A stretch of DNA of 58,373 bases, from positions 1 through 58,373 of the forward strand of contig JAQYWI010000008.1 in NCBI GenBank assembly GCA_030145015.1, written 5' to 3'. Each line of letters opens with the position of its first letter. Position 1 is the stretch's first letter. This DNA is from Desulfobacterales bacterium (GTDB taxonomy: Bacteria > Desulfobacterota > Desulfobacteria > Desulfobacterales > JAHEIW01). Positions 42,984 to 52,098 of this stretch are shown here, piece by piece. The position numbers and the translations under genes are program-made. A model generated the notes under the pieces. It was not told the DNA's origin and did no database searches. It saw only the letters and a program-made list of their open reading frames with translations.

Positions 42984-43245
42984 TAGAACCCATCTCAAAA
43001 ACGTGGATCTGGGTTCATGGCCCCGCTGAAGCGGGATTACATATCTAATCTCAAAGAATTAAGGTATGCATCAAGGCGCGGTTCGGCTCAAAAGTCGTTG
43101 TTCCGAGCATACACGATCGTATGTGAGCATTTTGAGCTGAACCGATGAACTCCTTAATGTTCATAAAAACAGATGTGAAATCCCGCTTATTACGGCGGGG
43201 CAACACCGCCATGGGCACTTAGACGCATTTTTGAAATGGGTTCTA
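42984..43245. repeat. Family-2 palindromic element, copy D (262 bp, nested)
   Basis: Ends TAGAACCCATCTCAAAAACG and its near complement (43226-43245). A CCCCGCTGAAGCGGG stem and a second CCCGCTTATTACGGCGGGG flank an inserted unit with arms GGTTCGGCTCAAAA/TTTTGAGCTGAACC around GAGCATACACG...CGTATGTGAG. It abuts the terminator at 43244. Confidence 0.85.
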
Positions 43246-43281
43246 AAAAAAAGAGCCCGGTATGCCAACATGCCGGGCTCT
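43244..43281 (-). terminator. Rho-independent terminator after the small membrane gene
   Basis: Stem AGAGCCCGG/CCGGGCTCT (43252-43260 and 43273-43281), extended by CATG pairing. On the minus strand it is followed by eight Ts. It lies 25 bp after the stop of the 96-residue gene. Confidence 0.87.
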
Positions 43282-43305
43282 GATGGTTTTCCAACCCAAA
43301 AACAG

Positions 43306-43596
43306 CTATTCCTTCTTGAGGGTTTCGATCTCCTCTTTAAGATCGTCGATTTCTTTTTTATATTCCTCTACTCCTTCGCCTTCGCCTTCACTACCTTCAG
43401 AGGAGGGTTCGGTAGCTTCATCCGATTTCCATGTATCTCTAAGTTCGTCAAAGCCGAGATAAATGGCTAAAGCACCGCCCAGCAGAAGCATCGCAGGGAC
43501 AATTCCGACCAGAACATCTAAGAATTCTCGCCCCCAAATGACAAGTCCAATGAGGCCCAATGCCGCTGCGATTGCGCCACCAATTAAAGTTTTCAT
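43306..43596 (-). CDS. Small membrane protein with C-terminal coiled coil
   Basis: A 96-residue protein. Two hydrophobic segments (residues 4-22 and 29-48) span the membrane. An acidic linker of Glu/Ser/Gly follows (EPSSEGSEGEGEGVEE), then a short coiled coil (YKKEIDDLKEEIETLKKE). Similar small proteins are, to my memory, common in Desulfobacterota, without known function. A very strong ribosome-binding site GAAAGGAGG precedes the ATG, and it has its own terminator, so it is probably expressed well and alone. Confidence 0.8.
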   Translation of the reverse strand: MKTLIGGAIAAALGLIGLVIWGREFLDVLVGIVPAMLLLGGALAIYLGFDELRDTWKSDEATEPSSEGSEGEGEGVEEYKKEIDDLKEEIETLKKE

Positions 43597-44022
43597 ATAG
43601 AATTAACCTCCTTTCACGTAAAATCAGTTAAAAATGAGATAGGCTCTAAAGACGGATCATACGACATTATTAATATGATTAGTTGTGAGCGTCAAATAAA
43701 AATTACAGGTAAAGCAAAAGAATCCGTTTGATTCTAAGCTTCCGTGCATTTTTTTGAAACAGAACGTTATAGACGCATGCGAAGTAATGCTTGAAAATGC
43801 AGCAGGAATCAAGAATTCAACAGTCTTTTTAGCTATCATAAACTATCTGTTTTCACAAGCTTAATTTACATTACCAATAAAATATTGCAAAGCGCTAAAT
43901 ATTCTGTTAGCCTTGGATTTTATAAATTTGATAATATTTAGACAAACTCCAACTTTCAATCCTCCGAAACCCGTGTAAAGCATATCGGTCGTCATCCAAA
44001 TAGTATCAACGTTATCAGTAAT
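43597..44022. other. AT-rich divergent spacer, no gene found
   Basis: The region between the small membrane gene and plsB must hold both promoters. I see no convincing open frame, palindromic family member or RNA gene. It is unusually free of the word repeats found in other spacers. Confidence 0.5.
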
Positions 44023-46686
44023 TTGAAATCAAAAGCAATCTTCAATCATAAAAAAAGGGTTGATTCGGTGGCGGCAAGATTCAGTCAGACTTGGAACAAA
44101 TGGATCGATAAGGTGCTCAAGGGCACGCACAACCATTATAGCTGTAACCTACCGAAGAAGCTCGGAGTGGTTGCAACGCTTACCCTAAAGCTCTTTTATT
44201 CCGGTATTAAGACGGATAAAGGTCAAACCGACTTACTTCAACAGCTTCAAGACGACGCCGTCATTGTGTACGCAACCAAATTTAAGAGCTATTTTGAATA
44301 CCTGTTTTATTACATCCGATACCAGCAAATCAATCTTCCGTATCCGCAAATTGGTTTTGATTATCGAATCTACCTGTGGCAGCCCCTTTCCCGTTTAATA
44401 AAAATGCTTGTGGCCCATTTCGATTTTTTTATTCACAATCGGACCCTCCCTAACCCATATAAAAGTGGCTATATCGGGCAGGCCCTGCTGGAAGACAAAG
44501 CCGGTTTTCTTTCCCTGGTGAGTCGCAAAGGATTTTACCGCCGCTATGTCAAAGCCCAAACGGATCCAATCCAATATTTAATTGAATTGCAAAAATCCAC
44601 CGACCGACCGGTTTATATTGTTCCGCAACTGATGTTCTTCAGCAAAAATCCCCATCGCGCAAGTCCGACCCTTATCGACATTTTATTTGGCCCCGAAGAT
44701 AAACCCGGGAGAATCCGACGCTTGTTTGGCTTGTTTAAAAACCCGGGCAAAGTCTTCTTTGAGCTCTCAGAACCGGTGAATTTAAAAACGTATCTTCAAG
44801 ATAATTCCGTTCGAAACCAGCTTCTTGTGTATCAATCATTAATGCTGCGACGCAATTTACTCGTCCAACTGAACCGTCATCGGCAATGCATAACCGGTCC
44901 CGTCCGCAAAACCCGACAGGAGTTGAAGGAAAGCATTCTGACCGGTTCACGCTTTCAGCAATTCATGGATACGTATTCGAAAAACCGGGAACTGCCGATG
45001 CATGAAGTCCGCAAAAAGGCAGATGCGTACATCGAAGAAATTGCCGCCGGCTATAACCCGGCCTATATCAAGATCTATTCAGCCATTGTCGGGTGGATTA
45101 TTCGCACCATTTTTGATGGGGTCACCATCAATAATAATGCGCTAAATAAAATCAAAAGGCTGTCACTAAAGGGGCCGTTAATCCTGATCCCCTGTCACAA
45201 AAGTCATATTGACTATCTGATTTTGTCCTATCTACTGTACCATAATAATATGCCGGTACCCCTGGTTGCGGCAGGTAAAAATCTGTCATTTTGGCCGATG
45301 GGGCCTATGTTCCGGAGCGGCGGTGCATTTTTCATCCGGCGCTCATTTAGAGGGGCTGTCCTGTATTCAAAAGTTTTTGCTGAATATATTCATAAACTGC
45401 TTGAAGAAGGATTTAACATCGAACAGTTTATCGAAGGCGGCCGCAGCCGAACCGGCAAGCTGTTAATGCCCAAACTGGGTTTACTTTCCATTCTTCTGAA
45501 TGCATACAAAAACGGCGCCTGTGAGGACATGATTATCGTGCCGATTTATATCGGATATGACCGGGTTCTGGAAGAAAAGTCCTACCTGCAGGAGCTCGAG
45601 GGTGGGCAAAAAGAACCCGAAAACCTGCGAGGGGTGATCCAGGCCAGCAAATTTCTAAAAAAACGCTACGGCAAAATATACATTGAATTCAACGAGCCCA
45701 TATTGATGAATGAGTTGACGGAAAAATTCGGTATGCCCCTGGCCGAAATGAAACCCAAGGACCAAAATGCATTGTGCCGGAATCTGGGTTACAGGGTCAT
45801 CAACTCCATCAACCGGGCTGCTGTTGTCACCGCCTACGGACTGGTTGCCGGTGCGATTCTAAACTGCTCCAGAGATCGGTTCTCATACAATCAAATGATG
45901 TCGATTATCGAAACATACATCAATTATTTAACGACCCAGAATGCCAAACTGGCTGATACACTGGTGCTGGATCACGTCCACGCGATTCAACACGCGCTGG
46001 ATGCTTTTGTGCAAAGCAAATTCGTAGAACCGGTTTCAAAAGACAAAGATACGCCTTATTCCGAGAGAAATTATAAAATCAACGCAGCCCGCAGACCCTC
46101 TCTTGAATATTACAAAAACAATTGCATTGCTTTTTTTATTCCCGCTGCCTTTACAGCCATGGCGATCCTTGAAAAAGATGCCTTTCAATTTTCAGCTGCC
46201 GATCTGCATTCCGATTATAAATTCCTGCAAAGTTTCTTTAAATTCGAATTTGCTTATGATGTTGACCAAACCCCCGAATACTACGTCCGTAAGAGCATCA
46301 AGGCCTTTATTGACGACGCTATTTTAATGCCGCACCAAACCATACCCGACACCTATAATGTCACATCATCGGGCCTACGAAAATTGAAACTTTTTTCAAT
46401 TTTCTTAAAAACGTACTTTGAATCCTACAAGATGGTATTAAAATTCTTGCAGAACAATTCTCAAAATTCAATCGGAGCCAAAGAACGCTTGAAAAAAATC
46501 GAAAGCAGCGCAAACCGCATGTATAAACGACAGGAAATTGAAAACCCTGAAGCACTTTCCAAAGTCAGTTACCAAAATGCAGTCGACTTCTTTACCAGCC
46601 ACGGGATTAAAGGATCAGATGACGCCGAGAAGATCGACTTCTACAACGACGCCATTCAAAAATCACTGAAAGCGCTGCAACCTTAA
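44023..46686 (+). CDS. plsB: Glycerol-3-phosphate acyltransferase, PlsB-like
   Basis: Acylates sn-glycerol-3-phosphate, the first step of phospholipid synthesis. About 887 residues, close to E. coli PlsB (807). The acyltransferase motifs are clear: PCHKSHIDYLILSYLLY near 390 (HxxxxD with H392 and D397), MFRSGGAFFIRRSF near 427, and FIEGGRSRTGKLLMPKLG near 467-484. The block near 505 (DMIIVPIYIGYDRVLEEKSY) is also PlsB-like. The start is uncertain: TTG 44023 has no ribosome-binding site, while GTG 44068 follows AAAAAAGGG. Its stop lies 11 bp before the next gene, suggesting one operon. Confidence 0.88.
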   Translation: MKSKAIFNHKKRVDSVAARFSQTWNKWIDKVLKGTHNHYSCNLPKKLGVVATLTLKLFYSGIKTDKGQTDLLQQLQDDAVIVYATKFKSYFEYLFYYIRYQQINLPYPQIGFDYRIYLWQPLSRLIKMLVAHFDFFIHNRTLPNPYKSGYIGQALLEDKAGFLSLVSRKGFYRRYVKAQTDPIQYLIELQKSTDRPVYIVPQLMFFSKNPHRASPTLIDILFGPEDKPGRIRRLFGLFKNPGKVFFELSEPVNLKTYLQDNSVRNQLLVYQSLMLRRNLLVQLNRHRQCITGPVRKTRQELKESILTGSRFQQFMDTYSKNRELPMHEVRKKADAYIEEIAAGYNPAYIKIYSAIVGWIIRTIFDGVTINNNALNKIKRLSLKGPLILIPCHKSHIDYLILSYLLYHNNMPVPLVAAGKNLSFWPMGPMFRSGGAFFIRRSFRGAVLYSKVFAEYIHKLLEEGFNIEQFIEGGRSRTGKLLMPKLGLLSILLNAYKNGACEDMIIVPIYIGYDRVLEEKSYLQELEGGQKEPENLRGVIQASKFLKKRYGKIYIEFNEPILMNELTEKFGMPLAEMKPKDQNALCRNLGYRVINSINRAAVVTAYGLVAGAILNCSRDRFSYNQMMSIIETYINYLTTQNAKLADTLVLDHVHAIQHALDAFVQSKFVEPVSKDKDTPYSERNYKINAARRPSLEYYKNNCIAFFIPAAFTAMAILEKDAFQFSAADLHSDYKFLQSFFKFEFAYDVDQTPEYYVRKSIKAFIDDAILMPHQTIPDTYNVTSSGLRKLKLFSIFLKTYFESYKMVLKFLQNNSQNSIGAKERLKKIESSANRMYKRQEIENPEALSKVSYQNAVDFFTSHGIKGSDDAEKIDFYNDAIQKSLKALQP

Positions 46687-46697
46687 AAAAAGATAAT

Positions 46698-48410
46698 ATG
46701 AAAGCATTGATCCTGGCAGCGGGCCTGGGAATGCGGCTGCGGCCCTATACGGAGCATACCCCCAAACCGCTATTTTCCATCCGGGGCAAACCGCTCCTGG
46801 ATATGATGATCGTCAAACTGATCGCCGCCGGCTGCAAAGCGGTCATCATCAATACCCACCACCGGCATGCCCAGATCGAAGCGTTTATCGCGCAACAAAC
46901 CTACCCTATCCCGATCCAAACGCGATATGAGCCCGATATCCTCGGTACCGGCGGTGCCATCAAAAATGTTGCCGATTTCTGGAACCATCTTCCCTTTATG
47001 GTAATCAACGCCGACATTGTCACCACCATCGATTTCAAACAGGTTTACGATTTTCACTGTCAACATTCGCATCCGGCAACCCTGGTGCTTGCGGACGACC
47101 CCGAGTTTAACAGTGTCGCCTGCGACGCCGATGGTTTTGTCAGCGCCTTTCATCACCTTTCAGATGCTGCGGTTGGGCCTGCGGATGCTGCGCTTACGTT
47201 TACAGGCATCCAGGTACTGGATCCGGAAATCCTGGATTTTATATCTGTGGAGGCGCCATCCAGCAGTATTGACGCATACACCCGTATGATGGCCAAAGGA
47301 AAAAAAATAAAGGCCTACATCTCCGAAAAGTCTTATTGGAAAGATATCGGTAACGCCGAACGTTACAAATTAGCGGTATTCGAAACCATGGCACCCGAGG
47401 TTTTCAGGCAGGTCTTTCCCGACATTCAAGACGGCCCCATTTTCCGCGAGCATCTTAAGGGCGATGGGTCCGACCGGCAGTGGTATCGTTTAAATATGGA
47501 CCGGAAGTCTATGATTCTGGTCGATCACGGTATCAAAAAAAACGATCGGGTTGATGAGGCCGACGCATTTATAAACATCGGCCGGCATCTCTTCGACCGG
47601 GGCTTGCCGGTGCCGCAAATCTATGCTGGGGATACCTTCGCCGGATACGCCTTTATAGAGGATCTTGGGGCTCTTGATTTGCAAACGACCGTGCAGCAAA
47701 CTGACAATCATGAAAAGATCATCCGTATGTATCGATCCGTGATTCAGCTGCTCATAAAATTTTCCGCTGCGGGCGCCGAGGGATTCGATGCGGCCTGGAC
47801 CTGTCAGACCGCCAGTTACAGCAAGACACTGGTTCTGGAAAAAGAATGCCGTTATTTTGTTGACGCCTTTTTAAATACATACCTCGGGTTGGAAATAATT
47901 TATGAAGACTTTGAAAATGAATTTGAATTTATAGCGGAAAAGGCTCTGGAGCATGTCTTCCCGGGCCTGATGCACCGGGATTTTCAATCACGCAATATTA
48001 TGATTAAAAATGATGAATTTTATTTTATCGATTTTCAGGCAAGCCGCATGGGACCCATTCAATACGACCTGGCCGCCTTGCTCATCGACCCCTATGTCCA
48101 ATTACCTCAAGATATCCAGGACCAGCTTCTGGGATACTGTGTGGAAAAACTGCAAACGGACATGGACCTGGATGCCGATAATTTCTGCCGCTGCTACCGC
48201 TACTGCCGATTGACGCGCAATCTGCAGATTCTGGGGGCTTTTGGGTATCTGAGCCGCGTCAAAAAAAAGGCCCATTTTGAAAAATATATTCCGGCGGCCG
48301 TACGAACGCTCAGAGATAATCTTAAGAAACATGCACCCAAAACATTGCCAAAGCTAAATGCCCTTATGGATACGATCATCAAACATAATCAAATTCAAAA
48401 TCCGGTTTGA
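46698..48410 (+). CDS. MurU-AmgK-like fusion: nucleotidyltransferase plus sugar kinase
   Basis: Two-domain protein of 570 residues. Residues 1-235 are a sugar-nucleotide pyrophosphorylase-like domain: ILAAGLGMRLRPYTEHTPKP at 4-23 is close to MurU (MurNAc-1-phosphate uridylyltransferase), and VINADIVT near 99. Residues 250-560 are an aminoglycoside-phosphotransferase-type kinase with the catalytic loop MHRDFQSRNIMI near 424 and the metal-binding FIDFQASRMGPIQYDLAAL near 443, as in AmgK, the MurNAc/GlcNAc anomeric kinase. Together these would convert MurNAc to UDP-MurNAc, a peptidoglycan recycling shortcut. The activity assignment is inferred from family likeness and from the NamZ-like gene 5 kb upstream. 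Confidence 0.82.
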   Translation: MKALILAAGLGMRLRPYTEHTPKPLFSIRGKPLLDMMIVKLIAAGCKAVIINTHHRHAQIEAFIAQQTYPIPIQTRYEPDILGTGGAIKNVADFWNHLPFMVINADIVTTIDFKQVYDFHCQHSHPATLVLADDPEFNSVACDADGFVSAFHHLSDAAVGPADAALTFTGIQVLDPEILDFISVEAPSSSIDAYTRMMAKGKKIKAYISEKSYWKDIGNAERYKLAVFETMAPEVFRQVFPDIQDGPIFREHLKGDGSDRQWYRLNMDRKSMILVDHGIKKNDRVDEADAFINIGRHLFDRGLPVPQIYAGDTFAGYAFIEDLGALDLQTTVQQTDNHEKIIRMYRSVIQLLIKFSAAGAEGFDAAWTCQTASYSKTLVLEKECRYFVDAFLNTYLGLEIIYEDFENEFEFIAEKALEHVFPGLMHRDFQSRNIMIKNDEFYFIDFQASRMGPIQYDLAALLIDPYVQLPQDIQDQLLGYCVEKLQTDMDLDADNFCRCYRYCRLTRNLQILGAFGYLSRVKKKAHFEKYIPAAVRTLRDNLKKHAPKTLPKLNALMDTIIKHNQIQNPV

Positions 48411-48429
48411 CAAGTGACTCGAGTAAAAA

Positions 48430-48486
48430 AACGAATATTGAAGATTGATAATTGAATATTGAATATTCAATTAAAAATATTCAATC
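48430..48486. repeat. TTGAATATTCAA palindromic word tract
   Basis: Iterated AATATTGAAGATTGATAATTG and TTGAATATTCAATTAAAAAT words, self-complementary. The same word recurs at 53186-53219. It ends just before the dapB ribosome-binding site. Confidence 0.7.
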
Positions 48487-48505
48487 CTACAAGGGAGGTC
48501 GTAAA

Positions 48506-49336
48506 ATGAACCCCACAAAAGTGATGGTAAACGGAATTCCGGGTAACATGGCCGTAAACGTAGCCCGGCAGGTTTTGGTAGATGGCCGCTTCGATCTGAT
48601 ACCCTATTCGCTGACCGGCCCGGAGATTCAGGCGACTGAATACACCGTCGACGCGGTCTCCGTGCGTCTGCTTAAACCGGATGAGAGCGATCAGGCCATT
48701 GAAGAAATCACGCAAAAACAAGGCGATTTTCTCAGCGTAGACTATACCCACCCATCGGCGGCCAATGCCAATGCCGAATTTTATTGTAAACACCAATTAC
48801 CGTTTGTCATGGGCACCACCGGAGGGGACCGCGGCCAGCTCGAAGAGACCGTCCGGGCATCGTCAATTTCGGCCGTTATCGCACCGAATATGGCCAAACA
48901 AATTGTCGGTTTTCAAGCCATGATGGAATATGCCGCTCAAACCTTTCCGGATCTATTCAAGGGCTATGCTTTAGAAATTAAAGAGAGCCATCAAAAAGGA
49001 AAAGCGGACACCAGTGGTACCGCAAAGGCCATGGTTCGATATTTCAACCGGATGGGGTTGGAATTTAGTGAAGATCAAATTGTTAAAGTGCGGGACCCTG
49101 AAATTCAGACTTCTCAATGGGCAATTCCGGAAGACTACCTGGCCGGTCATGGCTGGCACACCTATGCCCTGATTTCCGGCGACAAAACGGTCCGCTTTGA
49201 ATTCAGCCACAATGTCAACGGCCGTGACGTATATGCCAAAGGCACGTTAGATGCGCTGGTGTATTTAAACGCCAAGGTCGCCGAAGGCAACCCAGGAACC
49301 GTTTACACGATGATCGATGTGTTAAAAAATCGTTAG
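48506..49336 (+). CDS. dapB: 4-hydroxy-tetrahydrodipicolinate reductase, plant-type
   Basis: Reduces the dipicolinate precursor in lysine and meso-diaminopimelate synthesis. 276 residues. The nucleotide-binding start is VMVNGIPGNMAVNVARQVL. VDYTHPSAANANAEFYCKHQ and PFVMGTTGGDRGQLEETV follow. The catalytic motif ESHQKGKADTSGTAKAM has His near 162 and Lys near 166. These blocks resemble plant-type DapB more than E. coli DapB, as far as I can recall those sequences. The start is ATG 48506 with AAGGGAGGTC just upstream; an upstream extension would consist of translated repeat. Confidence 0.92.
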   Translation: MNPTKVMVNGIPGNMAVNVARQVLVDGRFDLIPYSLTGPEIQATEYTVDAVSVRLLKPDESDQAIEEITQKQGDFLSVDYTHPSAANANAEFYCKHQLPFVMGTTGGDRGQLEETVRASSISAVIAPNMAKQIVGFQAMMEYAAQTFPDLFKGYALEIKESHQKGKADTSGTAKAMVRYFNRMGLEFSEDQIVKVRDPEIQTSQWAIPEDYLAGHGWHTYALISGDKTVRFEFSHNVNGRDVYAKGTLDALVYLNAKVAEGNPGTVYTMIDVLKNR

Positions 49337-49350
49337 AATTCAACGCGACC

Positions 49351-49386
49351 CATCATTCCATAATTCCAATATTCCATTATTCCAAT
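49351..49386. repeat. ATTCCATAATTCCAATATTCC word tract
   Basis: Short iterated CATTCCATAATTCCAATATT words, partly self-complementary around ATTCCAATATTCCATTATTC, after dapB and facing alaS. Confidence 0.55.
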
Positions 49387-49457
49387 GGAGACGAGATGCT
49401 GAATTGCTTGGAGGGTGAATTCTGGCGTATGCTTTTTTATTATAGCAACAGCCAATG

Positions 49458-52085
49458 TTAGGTGTTTGCGATTACTTTGCAGGCTTCTTCCAGGGCCGCA
49501 TCCAGCTTTTCAGGTTTCGTACCGCCGGCCTGAGCCATATCCGGCCGTCCCCCGCCGCTGCCCCCCACCGTTGAGGCGATTTGTTTAATGACATTGCCGG
49601 CGTGAAATCGCTTGGTAAGATCTTTGGTCACTGCGACGATAAGAAATGCCTTGGGACCGTTAGCACTGCCCAGCACAACGATGCCTGATTTTAGCTTATC
49701 TTTGAGCTGGTCTGCCAGATCTCTCAGCGCGGCGGGATTATCCACCGACACCTTTTGAATCAGAACCTTTGTATTGTTGATCGATTTAACGGCGGCAGCG
49801 CCGACTTCAGCCGACTCGGATGCAGCTTTGGCCTTAAGGCGATCAACCTCCTTCTCAAGCGCTTTAAAGTCCCCTAATATCTTTTCGACTTTTGAAGTTA
49901 GGGCGTCCGGTTTTTCTTTGACCAGATGAGCGGTGTCCTCCAACAACCGGGTTGTTTTCTGGACATACGCAAGTGCCGCCTCTCCCGTCAAAGCTTCGAT
50001 TCGCCGGACGCCTGAGGCAATACTGGACTCGCTGACCATTTTGAAAAGTCCGATGTCGCCGGTTTTACCGGTATGCGTGCCGCCGCAAAGCTCTTTGCTG
50101 AAATCGGACAGGGAAACCACCCGAACCTGATCGCCGTACTTTTCTTCAAAAAGGGCCGTGGCCCCTGATTTAAAAGCCGTCTCGGCTTCCATCTCCTGCG
50201 TTTGCGTAGCAACGTTTTCACGGATTCGGCGATTGACACGGGTTTCGATATCAGCCAGAGTTTCGCTGTCGATCTGGGAAAAATGCGTAAAATCAAAGCG
50301 CAGTCGGTCCGGTGCAACCAGCGAACCGGCCTGTTTGACATGCTCGCCGAGCACCTCGCGCAGTACAGCATGTAGAATATGGGTAGCCGTATGATTCAAG
50401 GCGGTCGCCTCCCGTCTATCGCCATCAACACAAAGCTTGACCTTGTTTCCTTTTTTTACCTTTCCGGAAATGATATTTCCTTTGTGGATGACCAGCCCGG
50501 TGGGATCCTTGATCGTGTCCACAACTTCCATTTCAAAATTTTTATGGGTAATTTTCCCGGTATCACCGACCTGGCCGCCGGCCTCTGCATAAAAAGGCGT
50601 TTCCGCAGTCACCAGTTCGACGGATTGGCCGGCAGCGGCTTCAGAAATTTCGGCGCCGTCCGCAACGATCAGCACAACCTTTGATTCGCAAGTGAGCATT
50701 TGATAACCGCGAAACTCCGGTTTGAATCCGGCGGCCGACAATTTTTTATAGGCATCACTGATGGTCGTAAATGGGGCCACAGAGCGGGACCGGTTGCGTT
50801 GCTGGGCCATGGCGTTGTCAAATCCTTCCATATCGAGACGCATGTTTTCATCCCGCACCACATCCCGGACGATATCCACCGGAAAACCAAATGTGTCATA
50901 GAGTTTGAAGATGACATCACCGGGCACCCGGGTTTCACCCTTGGCCTTGATCTCAGAGAGCGAATCGTTTAACAGCTTCAGACCGCTGTCCAGGGTCTCA
51001 AGGAACCGCATTTCTTCATTTTCAATGATATTGGTGATGAAGGCGGTCGCCTCGGATAGTTCGGGATAGGCGGGCTGCATGATATCAAACACCACCCCTG
51101 CGGTTTTATGCAGAAACGGCCGATTCAGGCCGATGTTGCGCCCGTAGCGAAGTGCCCGGCGCAAAATGCGGCGCAATACATATCCGCGACCCTCATTTGA
51201 AGGCAGGATACCATCGCCGATCAAAAACGCGGCCGCCCGGCTGTGATCGGCAATGACTTTCATGGCCACATCGGTTGATCCGGATTCGCCGAAGCGCCTC
51301 TCAGCCAGATTCTCGGTCTCCCGGATGATCGGCTGGATAAGGTCCGTATCAAAATTGGTCGGCACGTCCTGAATGAGTGAAACGATGCGTTCAAGCCCCA
51401 TTCCGGTGTCAATGCTGGGCTTGGGCAGCGGCGTCATCTGCCCGGAGGCATCCCGGTTAAATTGCATAAACACCAGATTCCAGATTTCCAGATAGCGATC
51501 ACACTCACACCCCACAGCACAATCCGGCTTGCCACACCCGTATTGTTCGCCGCGGTCGATAAGAATTTCCGAGCAGGGGCCGCAGGGGCCGGTATCGCCC
51601 ATGGACCAAAAGTTGTCTTCTTCTCCAAATCTTGCAATGCGCTCATCCGGCAGGCCGATGTTTTTGCGCCAGAGATCATAGGCCTCATCATCATCAAGAT
51701 AAATGGAACCGTATAATTTGTCTTCCGGCAGCCCATAGCCGTTGGTCAGCAAATCCCAGGCAAACTCGATGGCACCCTCTTTAAAATAATCCCCAAAAGA
51801 GAAGTTGCCCAGCATCTCAAAAAAGGTATGATGTCGGGCGGTATAGCCCACATTCTCCAGGTCATTGTGCTTGCCCCCGGCGCGTACACATTTCTGAGAC
51901 GTTGTTGCGCGCACATAATCTCTCTTGTCTTCACCCAGAAAGACGCGTTTAAACTGCACCATGCCTGCATTGATAAACAGCAGGGTGGGATCATCCTGAG
52001 GGACCAAGGATGAACTGCGAACGACCCGATGGTGGTGTTTTTCAAAGTAGTTTAAAAATTGGCTGCGAATTTCATTCCCTGTCAT
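49458..52085 (-). CDS. alaS: Alanyl-tRNA synthetase
   Basis: Charges tRNA-Ala. 875 residues, normal length. The N-terminal catalytic core is IRSQFLNYFEKHHHRVV then FINAGMVQFKRVFLGE and TSQKCVRAGGKHNDLENVG near 65-85. The editing domain carries HTATHILHAVLREVLG near 565 and CGGTHTGKTGDIGLF near 665. The C-Ala domain with SGGGRPDMAQAGG closes the protein. I choose ATG 52085 (MTGNEI), preceded by GGAGATCGCA; an in-frame TTG upstream would start inside the 13-bp gap to recA. It is downstream of recA on the same strand. Confidence 0.97.
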   Translation of the reverse strand: MTGNEIRSQFLNYFEKHHHRVVRSSSLVPQDDPTLLFINAGMVQFKRVFLGEDKRDYVRATTSQKCVRAGGKHNDLENVGYTARHHTFFEMLGNFSFGDYFKEGAIEFAWDLLTNGYGLPEDKLYGSIYLDDDEAYDLWRKNIGLPDERIARFGEEDNFWSMGDTGPCGPCSEILIDRGEQYGCGKPDCAVGCECDRYLEIWNLVFMQFNRDASGQMTPLPKPSIDTGMGLERIVSLIQDVPTNFDTDLIQPIIRETENLAERRFGESGSTDVAMKVIADHSRAAAFLIGDGILPSNEGRGYVLRRILRRALRYGRNIGLNRPFLHKTAGVVFDIMQPAYPELSEATAFITNIIENEEMRFLETLDSGLKLLNDSLSEIKAKGETRVPGDVIFKLYDTFGFPVDIVRDVVRDENMRLDMEGFDNAMAQQRNRSRSVAPFTTISDAYKKLSAAGFKPEFRGYQMLTCESKVVLIVADGAEISEAAAGQSVELVTAETPFYAEAGGQVGDTGKITHKNFEMEVVDTIKDPTGLVIHKGNIISGKVKKGNKVKLCVDGDRREATALNHTATHILHAVLREVLGEHVKQAGSLVAPDRLRFDFTHFSQIDSETLADIETRVNRRIRENVATQTQEMEAETAFKSGATALFEEKYGDQVRVVSLSDFSKELCGGTHTGKTGDIGLFKMVSESSIASGVRRIEALTGEAALAYVQKTTRLLEDTAHLVKEKPDALTSKVEKILGDFKALEKEVDRLKAKAASESAEVGAAAVKSINNTKVLIQKVSVDNPAALRDLADQLKDKLKSGIVVLGSANGPKAFLIVAVTKDLTKRFHAGNVIKQIASTVGGSGGGRPDMAQAGGTKPEKLDAALEEACKVIANT

Positions 52086-52098
52086 TGCGATCTCCAAG

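Noticed and set aside
43597..44022. Structured RNA or riboswitch in the plsB leader
   Set aside because: No recognisable riboswitch core or stable hairpin series was found.
48452..48505. Upstream extension of dapB
   Set aside because: It would translate the TTGAATATTCAA repeat; the strong ribosome-binding site lies directly before ATG 48506.
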